Under the pieces are notes generated by a model, which saw only the letters and a list, made by a program, of their open reading frames with translations, was not told the DNA's origin and ran no database searches. A DNA stretch of 24,089 nt. It comes from an uncultured bacterium. Its GTDB lineage: Bacteria > Verrucomicrobiota > Lentisphaeria > Victivallales > Victivallaceae. Positions 16,016 through 24,089 of this stretch are shown here, one piece after another. Where the stretch lies: the NCBI GenBank assembly GCA_949286445.1, contig CASECL010000092.1, forward strand, positions 1 to 24,089, written 5' to 3'. Position numbers and translations under genes: made by a program. Position 1 is the first letter of the stretch; each line of letters opens with the position of its first letter.

Positions 16016-17097
16016 TTTCCCGCCTCCTTCATCAAACCGGCAAACTGGCCGAAGATTTTTGCTGAATCATGGGGTCCCGGGGCGGCTTCCGGGTGGAACT
16101 GCACCGAAAACGCCGGTTTGTTTTTATGCCGTATGCCTTCGACGGTATGATCGTTAAGATTGATGTGGGTTAACTCAAGTTCGTCCGGCAATGAACTGCC
16201 GTCCAGTGCAAAGTTGTGATTCTGGCTGGTAATTCCCACGCTTCCGTCGCTTAAATCCCGTACCGGATGGTTGCAGCCGTGGTGACCGAACTTAAGTTTG
16301 CCGCATTTCGCTCCGGAAGCCAGACCGAGGAGCTGGTGCCCGAGGCAAATTCCCATAACCGGCACTTTGCCCAGCAGCTGACGGACGCACTCAATAGCAT
16401 AAGTCACCGCTCCGGGATCTGCCGGACCATTGGAGAGGAATACTCCGTCCGGAGCAAATGCCAGCAGTTCTCCGGCCGGAGTTGAAGCCGGGAAAACGGT
16501 TACTTGCATATCATTTTCCGCCATCATTCTCAAGATATTGCGTTTGATTCCGAAATCAAGTGCCGCCACTTTGAATTGTCCGGTTTCATTCCAGACATAA
16601 GGTGACTTGGTCGTAACTCTGGCGGCATAATCCTGCCCTTCCAGCCCAGCCCATTCCCGGGCCATGCGGACGGCTTCCTGTTCAGACATTTCAACATCAG
16701 AACAGTGAAGATATGACTTCATGGTGCCGCTCTCCCGGAGGCGGATGGTCAGTTTGCGGGTTTCTACTCCTGCCAGACAGGGTTTGCCGTGGCGGATCAG
16801 AAAATCCCGGAGTGAAAATTCACTGCGGAAATTGGACGGCTCGTTAAGGCGGGAAATCAGAAATCCGGAAAAGTGCGGCAGATCTGACTCCATATCCTCA
16901 GTACAGCAGCCGTAATTGCCGATCTCCGGACAGGTAAGTGTAACAAACTGCCCGGCATAAGACGGATCAGTGGCAATTTCCAGATATCCGGTCATACCGG
17001 TATTGAAAACCGCTTCGCCCACCGCGTCCACCGGGGCGGCACAGCTTACACCGTAATAGATCTCGCCATTCTCCAAAGCAAGAAAATTCTTTTTCAT
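16012..17097 (-). CDS. carA: Carbamoyl-phosphate synthase small subunit (glutaminase)
   Basis: Hydrolyses glutamine and channels ammonia to CarB. The N-terminal CPSase small-chain domain has FNTGMTGYLEIATDPSY (31-47) and GVETRKLTIRLRESG (110-124). The class I amidotransferase domain starts near 176, with the nucleophile Cys251 in MGICLGHQLLG and His335/Glu337 in QFHPEAAPGPHDS. At 361 residues it is a little shorter than the common 370-390. The ATG has AAGGA four bases upstream. It follows the purF-like gene by 48 bases and overlaps pyrG by four, supporting one transcript. Confidence 0.97.
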   Translation of the reverse strand: MKKNFLALENGEIYYGVSCAAPVDAVGEAVFNTGMTGYLEIATDPSYAGQFVTLTCPEIGNYGCCTEDMESDLPHFSGFLISRLNEPSNFRSEFSLRDFLIRHGKPCLAGVETRKLTIRLRESGTMKSYLHCSDVEMSEQEAVRMAREWAGLEGQDYAARVTTKSPYVWNETGQFKVAALDFGIKRNILRMMAENDMQVTVFPASTPAGELLAFAPDGVFLSNGPADPGAVTYAIECVRQLLGKVPVMGICLGHQLLGLASGAKCGKLKFGHHGCNHPVRDLSDGSVGITSQNHNFALDGSSLPDELELTHINLNDHTVEGIRHKNKPAFSVQFHPEAAPGPHDSAKIFGQFAGLMKEAGK

Positions 17098-17145
17098 AAT
17101 ATCCTTTTTATCAACAGTTTCCCTTTGACGGCAGACGGTTTTGCG

Positions 17146-18891
17146 TTAATAAGACCTTCCGTCGCGGTTTTCACAAAAATTTACCAGAGCCCGGTTCACC
17201 ACCCGGTATCCTCCGGGCGTGGGATAATCCCCGGAAAAATACCAGTCTCCCCGGTGCTCCGGACAACAGCGGTTTAATGATTTTATCGTCTGGAAAACGA
17301 TCTCAAGTTCAGCATGGAAATTTTCCGGCTTCAGCTGCCGGGTGATCTCTTCTATCAATTCCTTCACCGTAAATAACTGATAAAGTTCGCGCACCGGATT
17401 GAATTTATTGTATTTTCCGGATATTAACGCTGCCCTGGCGGCATTGCAGGCCTCGGAGAGGAAAAGCATTTTTCCGCTTTTTTCCAGCAATGATACCAGA
17501 GCCCGGAAGGCGGCCAGCTCCCGGAGACTGCCCATGTCAATACCATAACAATCCGGATAACACACCGGCGGAGCGGCGGAACATACCACAATTTTTTTCG
17601 GTTCCAGCCGGTCAAGCATGGGCAGAATGGCGTTAGTCAGCGTATTTCCCCTCACAATGGAGTCATCCAGCACCACCAGGGTATCTTTTCCCGGTTCAAG
17701 CAGTCCGTAGGTAACATCGTAAACGTGTCTGGACAACTCTTTTCTCACCGTGGAGTCCGCAATAAAGGTGCGGAATTTGGCATCTTTAACCGCGATCCTC
17801 CCGAAACGGAGACGCGGCGGACGCTTTTCCTGCAGCGTCTCCAGCAGACCGTGAAAACTGATTTGTGCGGTATTGGGTATGTAGGAAAAAAAGGTGTGTT
17901 CCCAGTCATTTCCGCACGCCTCCAGTACCGCCGGCACCAATGCCCGCCCCATGGCTTTGCGTTCCCGGTGAATATCGCCGTCATTGCCGCGGGAAAAATA
18001 TATTCTCTCAAATACGCAGCGGCGCAGTCTTTTCCGTTTGAGACAACTGGATATTTCCACTGATCCGTCGGGATGAATATGCAGCAATTCGCCCGGAGGC
18101 AGTTCCATAATATGTTCCTCCCGGCAGTCAAAGACGGTCTGCAGTGCCACTCTTTCGCTGGCCACTGCGACAACTTCATCATCACAAATGAAAAATCCCG
18201 GCCTTATTCCGCCGGGATCTCTCAATGCAAAAGCCTCTCCGGTGCCGGAGACACAGCAGAAAACATACGCTCCGTCCAGCCGGGAAAAGGTGTGATTGAA
18301 TACTTTGGTGTAATTGACATGAGGGTTATTTTTCTTCAGCTCCATTTCCAGCTCATGCGCCAGAAGCTGGAGTACCAGACGGCTGTCCTGGGTATTGGGC
18401 AGATAGTGTCCGGAGGAGCGGAGAAATTCCAGTATCTCCTGGTTGTTGGTGAAGTTGAAATTTCCTGCCAGCAGAAAGGTCCGGTCAATGCATCCATTTT
18501 CCCGTACCAGCGGCTGGCAGGCTTCAATAGTATGTCCGCCGAAAGTACCATAGCGCAAATGCCCCAGCAGCAGCGATCCGGAAAAACAGGAGAAGTTCTC
18601 CTGTTTTCCTTTTCCGACGTTCAATTTAGCACTTATTTTGGAAACCACCTCGGCCAGAGGATTGGCGGCGCAGGATTTTTCCAATTCATAAGCGGGAACT
18701 CCCGGCGGGGCGTCGGGTATGATCCCGGCAATACCGGTACCATCCTGACCGCGGTTGTGCTGTTTCTCCAGCAACAGCGTCATCTGCTGGAAAGCGTAGG
18801 CATCGGTGCCGTACTTTTCCCGGTAGAAGTTGCTGTCGCGCCGGAGCCGGATCATGCTTACGGCACACTCATGTTTAATTTCATCGGACAT
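17146..18891 (-). CDS. purF: Amidophosphoribosyltransferase, long Bacteroides-type PurF
   Basis: Catalyses the first committed purine step: PRPP plus glutamine gives phosphoribosylamine. It is a class II (Ntn) amidotransferase: Cys9 in HECAVSMIRL should become the N-terminal nucleophile after removal of an eight-residue propeptide, and EKQHNRGQDGTG (42-53) matches the family's arginine loop. RYGTFGGH (113-120) stands where RYSTTG is usual, and AGNFNFTN (142-149) where HNGNLTN is usual. The latter matches the longer family I recall from Bacteroides rather than E. coli-type PurF. DPGGIRP (225-231) and the PRPP loop VVLDDSIVRGNTLTNA (406-421) are intact. The C-terminus is extended to 581 residues. 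AAGGA lies about ten bases before the ATG. It follows glnN by 52 bases. The symbol is by function; a paralogous role elsewhere is possible. Confidence 0.88.
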   Translation of the reverse strand: MSDEIKHECAVSMIRLRRDSNFYREKYGTDAYAFQQMTLLLEKQHNRGQDGTGIAGIIPDAPPGVPAYELEKSCAANPLAEVVSKISAKLNVGKGKQENFSCFSGSLLLGHLRYGTFGGHTIEACQPLVRENGCIDRTFLLAGNFNFTNNQEILEFLRSSGHYLPNTQDSRLVLQLLAHELEMELKKNNPHVNYTKVFNHTFSRLDGAYVFCCVSGTGEAFALRDPGGIRPGFFICDDEVVAVASERVALQTVFDCREEHIMELPPGELLHIHPDGSVEISSCLKRKRLRRCVFERIYFSRGNDGDIHRERKAMGRALVPAVLEACGNDWEHTFFSYIPNTAQISFHGLLETLQEKRPPRLRFGRIAVKDAKFRTFIADSTVRKELSRHVYDVTYGLLEPGKDTLVVLDDSIVRGNTLTNAILPMLDRLEPKKIVVCSAAPPVCYPDCYGIDMGSLRELAAFRALVSLLEKSGKMLFLSEACNAARAALISGKYNKFNPVRELYQLFTVKELIEEITRQLKPENFHAELEIVFQTIKSLNRCCPEHRGDWYFSGDYPTPGGYRVVNRALVNFCENRDGRSY

Positions 18892-18926
18892 ATTTTATCA
18901 TTCCTTCCCAATGACTTTTTTCACCG

Positions 18927-18943
18927 TAAACCGGGCAGGTTTA
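18927..18943 (-). promoter_or_regulatory. Small hairpin between glnN and purF
   Basis: TAAACC (18927-18932) and GGTTTA (18938-18943) form a six-base stem with a five-base loop, directly after the glnN stop. No T run follows, so it is not a full terminator. It could be a processing or partial read-through site that sets glnN message above that of the genes downstream. Confidence 0.3.
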
Positions 18944-21079
18944 TCAGTAGATGAACAGCATTTCCCGGTATTTCGGCAGCGGCCACTTGTCATCGGCCAC
19001 CAGCATTTCCATAGCATCAACGGTTTTTCTCAAATCGTTCATGGCAAAGATAATGCCTTCATGTTCGCCATTGAGCGCGGCCCCGAGGGTTTCCGTCTTG
19101 GCGATGAGCTCATCCAGCCCGCTGCCCAGGTCGGAAGCCACTTTCTTAAGCCCGATATTGCCGGGGATCTTGGCGGCAGCGGCGGCATTGAGTGCGGTCA
19201 GACTGGCGGTGTATTCATCCCGGACACAGGGAATAATCATGTTTCTTGCCATTTCCAGAGCCAGACTGCCCTCAATCCGGATGCGGCGGTGATATTCCTC
19301 AAGGAAGACTTCATAACGGGACTTGGCCTCGGTTTCGGAGAGGATGCCGTAACGGGTGAGCAGCTTGATGTTCTCCGGCTTCAGATACGCCCGCAAAGCC
19401 TCCATGGTGGTAGCTTTATTCGGCAATCCGCGGCGTTCGGCTTCAAGTTTCCAGGCGTCGGAGTAATTGTCGCCGTTGAAGATGATCCGCTTGTGTTTCT
19501 TGATGATCTCCTGGAGCAATTCCTGCAGATTGGCGTTGAAGTCGCCGCCTTTGAATTTTTCAATTCTTCCGGCGATTTCATCCATGGAGTCAGCCACGAT
19601 GGTATTCAGGATCATGTTCGGCCCGGAACAGGACTGGCTGGAACCCGGGGCGCGGAATTCAAACTTGTTGCCGGTAAAGGCAAACGGACTGGTACGGTTG
19701 CGGTCGGTCGCATCCCGTGGCAGCGGCGGCAGGGTATCTACACCGATACGCATACTGGATGCCTTCTTGCTGCTTCTGGCATGTCCGCTTTCCAGCTGTT
19801 CAATCACATCATTGAGCTGGTCACCCAGATACATGGAGATAATTGCCGGCGGTGCTTCGTTGGCACCCAGACGGTGGTCATTTCCTGCCCCGGTCACTGC
19901 GCAACGCAGAAGATCGCTGTGCAAATCCAATGCCCGGATTATGGCGCACAATACAGTAAGGAAGATGGCGTTCTGATGGGGGTCATTGCCCGGATTGAGC
20001 AAATTCACTCCGCCGTAAGCCAGTGCCCAGTTATTGTGCTTTCCGGAACCGTTCACTCCGGCGAAAGGCTTTTCATGCAGCAGACACACCAGCCCATTCC
20101 GGTCAGCCACGGTACGGAGCACTTCCATAATCAGCATATTGTGATCCACCGCCAGGTTGAGCTCCTCGAACATCGGAGCCAGCTCAAACTGTGCCGGAGC
20201 CACTTCATTATGACGGGTTTTGGCGGGAATTCCCAGCTTCCAGAGTTCGCATTCAACCTCGGTCATGAAATTGAGCACCCGGGTCTTGATGGAACCGAAA
20301 TAGTGGTCTTCCAACTGCTGATGCTTGGCCGGAACCGCGCCGAAAATGGTTCGTCCGGTCTGCACCAGATCGGGGCGCTGGAGATAGAAATTTTTGTCGA
20401 TCAGGAAATATTCCTGTTCCGCACCGAGAGTGATGGTGACTTTCTCCGGTCCTTTGCCGAAGCACTTCATCAAACGCTGGGTGGCATTGGAAATGGCCTG
20501 CATGGAACGCAGCAGCGGAGTTTTCTTATCCAGAGCTTCACCGGTATAGGAGCAGAAGGCGGTGGGAATGCAGAGGGTTGCTCCATTGCTGTGCCGCTTG
20601 ATGAATGCCGGGCTGGTGGGATCCCAGGCGGTATAGCCGCGGGCCTCAAAGGTACAGCGCAGACCGCCGGAGGGGAAACTGGAAGCGTCCGGTTCACCTA
20701 CAATAAGGTTCTTGCCGGAAAAACTCATAATCGGCTGACCGTCAGCCTTGATTTCAAGGAAAGAATCGTGTTTTTCCGCAGTTGATCCGGTCAACGGCTG
20801 AAACCAGTGGGTAAAGTGGGTCGCACCTCTTTCAAGTGCCCATCTTTTCATAGCATGAGCCACATCAGCGGCGATATCCGGATCCAGCGGCAGACCAAGT
20901 TTAATAGTACCGATCAGTTTTTCTGCGGTAGCCTTGGGCAGATACTTGCGCATGGTCTCCGGTCCGAAGACGTCTTCTCCGTAAAAATTCAGATCTTCGA
21001 CTGGTTTGGCTGTCATCGGCGGGGGGGTAATCCGGCCGGCGATAGCGTTGACGGCGAAATTCCGGTTCAAGGTGTTCAT
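18944..21079 (-). CDS. glnN: Glutamine synthetase type III
   Basis: Joins ammonia to glutamate with ATP to make glutamine. It belongs to the large GSIII class (about 700-730 residues): an N-terminal GSIII extension opens the protein, EKPFAGVNGSGKHNNWA marks the ATP site, and NRTSPFAFTGNKFEFRAPGSS is the GSIII signature around the active site. The C-terminal part is helical. I start it at the ATG at 21079 (711 residues). A TTG at 21088 is in frame but lies one base from GAGGAG, whereas the ATG sits ten bases from it. Type III enzymes lack the adenylylation site of GSI, so control is probably at transcription and by regulators. A sigma-54 promoter lies about 90 bases upstream. It is the first gene of the glnN-purF-carA-pyrG-carB run. 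Confidence 0.97.
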   Translation of the reverse strand: MNTLNRNFAVNAIAGRITPPPMTAKPVEDLNFYGEDVFGPETMRKYLPKATAEKLIGTIKLGLPLDPDIAADVAHAMKRWALERGATHFTHWFQPLTGSTAEKHDSFLEIKADGQPIMSFSGKNLIVGEPDASSFPSGGLRCTFEARGYTAWDPTSPAFIKRHSNGATLCIPTAFCSYTGEALDKKTPLLRSMQAISNATQRLMKCFGKGPEKVTITLGAEQEYFLIDKNFYLQRPDLVQTGRTIFGAVPAKHQQLEDHYFGSIKTRVLNFMTEVECELWKLGIPAKTRHNEVAPAQFELAPMFEELNLAVDHNMLIMEVLRTVADRNGLVCLLHEKPFAGVNGSGKHNNWALAYGGVNLLNPGNDPHQNAIFLTVLCAIIRALDLHSDLLRCAVTGAGNDHRLGANEAPPAIISMYLGDQLNDVIEQLESGHARSSKKASSMRIGVDTLPPLPRDATDRNRTSPFAFTGNKFEFRAPGSSQSCSGPNMILNTIVADSMDEIAGRIEKFKGGDFNANLQELLQEIIKKHKRIIFNGDNYSDAWKLEAERRGLPNKATTMEALRAYLKPENIKLLTRYGILSETEAKSRYEVFLEEYHRRIRIEGSLALEMARNMIIPCVRDEYTASLTALNAAAAAKIPGNIGLKKVASDLGSGLDELIAKTETLGAALNGEHEGIIFAMNDLRKTVDAMEMLVADDKWPLPKYREMLFIY

Positions 21080-21179
21080 TTTGGTCAAGCTCCTCTTTTT
21101 GGTATGGCTTTTTTTAATTTATGGTTTTTGTTATTTTCAAAATTCAAATTTCGTTTAAAATTCACTTGCCGGAGATTAC

Positions 21180-21196
21180 AGCATTTTCCGTGCCAA
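21180..21196 (-). promoter_or_regulatory. Sigma-54 (RpoN) promoter of glnN
   Basis: On the minus strand: TTGGCACGGAAAATGCT. The GG (21194-21193) and GC (21182-21181) are separated by exactly ten bases, as required for -24/-12 elements. The TTGGCACG part matches the consensus fully, and the -12 part reads ATGCT instead of TTGCA. The predicted start is about 21169, leaving a leader of about 90 bases to the ATG. The sequence is the same as that before gltB, which makes chance unlikely. Confidence 0.9.
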
Positions 21197-21237
21197 TATT
21201 ATTCTCAGCCGGACGGCGGCTTTCACAGCACAATATA

Positions 21238-21286
21238 TTACAACTTTGTAACTTTTGCAATAAAAAATATGTAACATTTTTGTAAT
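21238..21286. promoter_or_regulatory. Possible shared enhancer (activator) sites between the two sigma-54 promoters
   Basis: A palindrome TTACAACTTTGTAA (21238-21251) contains GTAAC (21248-21252). GTAAC recurs at 21271 (23 bases on) and GTAAT at 21282 (11 bases on), so repeats fall near one and two helical turns. The block is about 80-90 bases from each predicted start, a usual distance for a bacterial enhancer-binding protein. The sequence does not match the NtrC consensus I know, so the activator is unidentified. Confidence 0.5.
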
Positions 21287-21314
21287 ATACATCCATTTTC
21301 AACTCATTTCAAGG

Positions 21315-21331
21315 TTGGCACGGAAAATGCT
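21315..21331 (+). promoter_or_regulatory. Sigma-54 (RpoN) promoter of gltB
   Basis: TTGGCACGGAAAATGCT on the plus strand, with GG at 21317-21318 and GC at 21329-21330 spaced by ten bases. The predicted start is about 21342, 35 bases before the ATG at 21377. It is the same 17 bases as the glnN promoter, in opposite orientation. Confidence 0.9.
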
Positions 21332-21376
21332 ATATACCGGCAAAACATCTTAATTGAATTAATTGGAGGAAAAAAT

Positions 21377-24089
21377 ATGAAAGAACTGGTGCGACAGTAC
21401 GGTCTGTACGACTTCGCCAATGAGCATGACGCCTGCGGTGTCGGTCTGGTTGCGGATCTCAACAACCAGCCGAATCACAAAATTGTAAACCTGGGAATAA
21501 CCCTGCTGAAAAATCTGATGCACCGCGGTGCGGCAGGTTGCGACCCGGAAACCGGCGACGGTGCCGGGTTGCTTTTCGGCATGCCGGATGAATTCTTCCG
21601 CCACGAACTGCGCGGCATGCTGCCGGAAAAAGGGAAATATGCCGTTGGAATGGTTTTCGGCGGCAAAGACCACGAAAAAGAAATTGCTTCCATTATTGAA
21701 GCTGAGGGCGGCAAAGTCATCACCTGGCGCAATGTTCCGGTCAATCCCGGAGCGATCGGCAAAGTGGCAAGAGAAAGCATGCCGCTGATCCGTCAGATTT
21801 TTATTGACGGCAGCAGCCTTGCCGCTGAGGACAAACCGGCAGGAAATTTTGAACGCCGGCTCTTTGTCATGCGCCGGCTGCTGGAAAAAAATGTTCCGGA
21901 AACCTATTTCTGCAGTCTCTCTTCCCGGAGCATTGTTTACAAGGGGCTTCTGCTGGCTTCGCAGATTGAGAAATTTTATCTTGATCTGGACAATGAAAAA
22001 TTCAAATCCGCCCTCGCTCTGGTGCATCAGAGATACAGTACCAATACTTTCCCCACCTGGGAACTGGCGCATCCCTTCCGCTACCTGGCGCACAACGGAG
22101 AAATCAATACTCTCCGCGGCAACCTCAATGCGCTCCGGAGCCGGGAGCCGTCATTTGCCAGCAGACTTTTCAGCCCGGAAGATCTGAAAAAAATTCTTCC
22201 CCTCGTCCGCCCCGGTCAGAGCGACTCGGCGTCACTGGACAATATGTTTGAACTCCTCACCTCTGCGGGCCGGAGCATGGCGCATGCTATGCTTATGCTC
22301 ATTCCCCAGCCCTGGGGCGTGAAATACCATCTCGGCCGGGATGTCCGGGGATTTTTTGAATACAATTCTGCTCTTATGGAGCCCTGGGACGGCCCTGCCG
22401 CAGTGGGATTTTCCGACGGTGTCAATGCCGGAGCGGTATTGGACCGCAACGGTCTGCGTCCGGCACGTTACACGCTTACGGAAGATAATCTCTTTGTACT
22501 GGGTTCTGAAACCGGCGTAATTGACATCGACCCCGGGAAAGTGGTGTTGCGCGGCCGTCTGCGCCCCGGGGAAATGATTTTCTGCGATCTGGAAAAACAC
22601 CGGCTGCTTTGCGACAATGAAATTACAAAAGAGGTGGCCCGGCAGCTGCCTTTCCGCCGCTGGTGCGAGGAAAACAAACTTTACCTCAACGGCGTGTTCG
22701 ATGCGGTCAAGGCCGCGGGAAAACGGGAAAACGCCAGCGAAATGCGTCGGCTTTTTGCTTACAGTGCGGAAGATATCGACCTGCTGATCAAACCCATGGC
22801 ACAAAACGGCCAGGAACCGGTTGGCTCCATGGGAAACGATGCGGCACTGGCGGTACTCTCGGAAAAACCCCAGCTGCTTTTCAACTATTTCAAACAGCTG
22901 TTTGCCCAGGTGACCAATCCGCCTATCGACCCCATCCGCGAGGAACTGGTCATGAGTCTCACTACTTACATCGGCAACTGCGGAAACATTCTGGAAGATG
23001 GCGAATTTCATGCCAGGGTATTGAAATTGCCCCGCCCGGTTCTCACTACTGCAGAACTGGAAAAACTGCGCAATCTGGGCAATGAAAACTTCCGCAGCCG
23101 GGAGTTGAAAATGGCCTTTTTCGGTGTCGGCGGCGACGCGCTGAAACGGGGCTTGGAAAGCCTGGCCGAAGAGGCCCGCAATGCGGTTAATCAGGGTGTC
23201 AGAATTATCATACTCAGCGACCGTGATCTTCCCAGGGCCGCCACTCCCATTCCGTCGCTTCTGGCGGCGGCGGCAGTAAACCGGGCTCTGGTGGACTCTT
23301 CCCGCCGCCCGGAAAGCGGTCTGATTATCGACTCCGGCGAAGTACGGGAAGTTATGCACTTTGCTCTTCTCATCGGCTTTGGCGTTACCGCAGTGTGTCC
23401 TTACCTTGCGCTGGAGACGGTAACCGAACTGGCGGAAAAGGGTGAACTTGGTGCCAATATCACTCCGGACACCGCCGCGGCAAATTATGTCAAGGCAGTG
23501 GACAAAAGCCTGCTTAAGGTTATGTCTAAAATGGGTATATCCACACTTCGCAGTTACCGCTCCGCCCAGCTTTTTGAAGCTCTCGGCCTGAACCGTGATG
23601 TGGTGGAAACCTATTTCCCCGGCACCGCCTGCCGTATCGGCGGCATCGGTCTTGATGAAATTGCTTCTGAGTGCACCGCCAGAAAAAATGCCGCGGAAAA
23701 AGCGGTGGAAAACAGCAATTTTCTCCCGCCTTCCGGTGGAGTTTACACCTACCGTTTCGGCGGGGAAAATCACCTCTGGACGCCTCAGAGTCTGGCGGCG
23801 TTCCGTCAGGCGGTGCAGCGCAACGACCCGGAAAAATACCGGGAATACGCGGACTTCATCAACCGTCAGGAAAGACATCTCTGCACCCTGCGGGGATTAT
23901 TTGAGTTGGTTCCGGCGGAAAAACCGCTGCCGCTGGAAAAAGTGGAAAGCGTGGAAAGCATTTTGAAACGTTTTGTTTCCGGTGCCATGTCACTGGGTTC
24001 ACTCAGCCCGGAGGCCCATGAAGCGGTAACCGTGGCCATGAACCGTCTCGGCGGCATGAGCAACAGCGGCGAAGGCGGCGATGACCCGG
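21377..24089 (+). CDS. gltB: Glutamate synthase large subunit (C-terminus cut by window edge)
   Basis: Transfers the amide of glutamine to 2-oxoglutarate to give two glutamates; with GlnN it forms the GS-GOGAT cycle. The ATG has GGAGGA six bases upstream. The frame is open for 904 codons to the right edge, against about 1500 in the family, so roughly the last 600 residues are missing. Class II amidotransferase: Cys20 in HDACGVGLVAD after a 19-residue propeptide, HRGAAGCDPETGDGAG, HQRYSTNTFPTW, and AHNGEINTLRGN are all intact. The central domain follows, and the visible end, SGAMSLGSLSPEAHEAVTVA, opens the FMN and iron-sulfur synthase domain. It is transcribed divergently from glnN under an identical sigma-54 promoter. 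The small subunit gene (gltD) may lie beyond the edge. Confidence 0.97.
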   Translation, partial: MKELVRQYGLYDFANEHDACGVGLVADLNNQPNHKIVNLGITLLKNLMHRGAAGCDPETGDGAGLLFGMPDEFFRHELRGMLPEKGKYAVGMVFGGKDHEKEIASIIEAEGGKVITWRNVPVNPGAIGKVARESMPLIRQIFIDGSSLAAEDKPAGNFERRLFVMRRLLEKNVPETYFCSLSSRSIVYKGLLLASQIEKFYLDLDNEKFKSALALVHQRYSTNTFPTWELAHPFRYLAHNGEINTLRGNLNALRSREPSFASRLFSPEDLKKILPLVRPGQSDSASLDNMFELLTSAGRSMAHAMLMLIPQPWGVKYHLGRDVRGFFEYNSALMEPWDGPAAVGFSDGVNAGAVLDRNGLRPARYTLTEDNLFVLGSETGVIDIDPGKVVLRGRLRPGEMIFCDLEKHRLLCDNEITKEVARQLPFRRWCEENKLYLNGVFDAVKAAGKRENASEMRRLFAYSAEDIDLLIKPMAQNGQEPVGSMGNDAALAVLSEKPQLLFNYFKQLFAQVTNPPIDPIREELVMSLTTYIGNCGNILEDGEFHARVLKLPRPVLTTAELEKLRNLGNENFRSRELKMAFFGVGGDALKRGLESLAEEARNAVNQGVRIIILSDRDLPRAATPIPSLLAAAAVNRALVDSSRRPESGLIIDSGEVREVMHFALLIGFGVTAVCPYLALETVTELAEKGELGANITPDTAAANYVKAVDKSLLKVMSKMGISTLRSYRSAQLFEALGLNRDVVETYFPGTACRIGGIGLDEIASECTARKNAAEKAVENSNFLPPSGGVYTYRFGGENHLWTPQSLAAFRQAVQRNDPEKYREYADFINRQERHLCTLRGLFELVPAEKPLPLEKVESVESILKRFVSGAMSLGSLSPEAHEAVTVAMNRLGGMSNSGEGGDDP

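Noticed and set aside
18830..20785. 651-codon plus-strand open frame antisense to glnN and the end of purF
   Set aside because: The minus-strand reading is a clear GSIII with all motifs. The antisense frame arises from GC-rich third positions and has no family features or ribosome site.
21086..21088. TTG start for glnN giving three more residues
   Set aside because: It would lie one base from the GAGGAG ribosome site; the ATG at 21079 is better spaced.
21080..21169. glnA-type glutamine riboswitch in the glnN leader
   Set aside because: The leader is AT-rich without the conserved helices of the known glutamine-binding RNAs.
22232..23878. 548-codon minus-strand open frame inside gltB
   Set aside because: Shadow of gltB, whose plus frame is continuous with intact catalytic motifs.

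Overview
The window looks like a chromosomal segment of a Gram-negative-type bacterium, most likely of the PVC group and perhaps Lentisphaerota/Victivallales. This rests on gene content only: a type III glutamine synthetase, the long Bacteroides-like amidophosphoribosyltransferase, a stand-alone corrinoid protein, a UroD-superfamily protein, a GH78-like glycosidase and sigma-54 promoters. No 16S rRNA or other taxonomic marker is present, so the assignment is an inference.

Left part (1-5.1 kb): a metallophosphoesterase (minus, cut by the left edge) lies downstream of a well-supported RNase P RNA gene (rnpB, minus) that has its own sigma-70-type promoter. An unrecognised 410-residue protein is transcribed away from rnpB. 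It converges on a GH78-like alpha-L-rhamnosidase (minus).

Middle part (5.1-11.1 kb): a BY-kinase with a fused but short Wzz-like domain and a PHP-type tyrosine phosphatase form a pair (plus). They are followed by a corrinoid-binding protein with a strong terminator, a Bcp peroxiredoxin, a cluster of intergenic inverted and direct repeats, and a UroD-superfamily protein (minus).

Right part (11.1-24.1 kb): five minus-strand genes, glnN - purF-like - carA - pyrG - carB, are closely packed and end at a clear terminator. GlnN makes glutamine. PurF, CarA/CarB and PyrG spend its amide nitrogen on purines, carbamoyl phosphate and CTP. Divergent from glnN is gltB (plus, cut by the right edge). Both glnN and gltB have near-identical -24/-12 sigma-54 promoters facing away from each other across an AT-rich stretch with phased repeats that could be a shared activator site. 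The segment therefore reads as a nitrogen-assimilation and glutamine-use module under apparent sigma-54 control.

The strongest observations are the divergent sigma-54 control region, the glutamine-maker/glutamine-user operon, the excess of the tetranucleotide CCGG even in non-coding DNA, and the unrecognised 410-residue protein. I found no CRISPR array, tRNA, transposase or clear phage gene.
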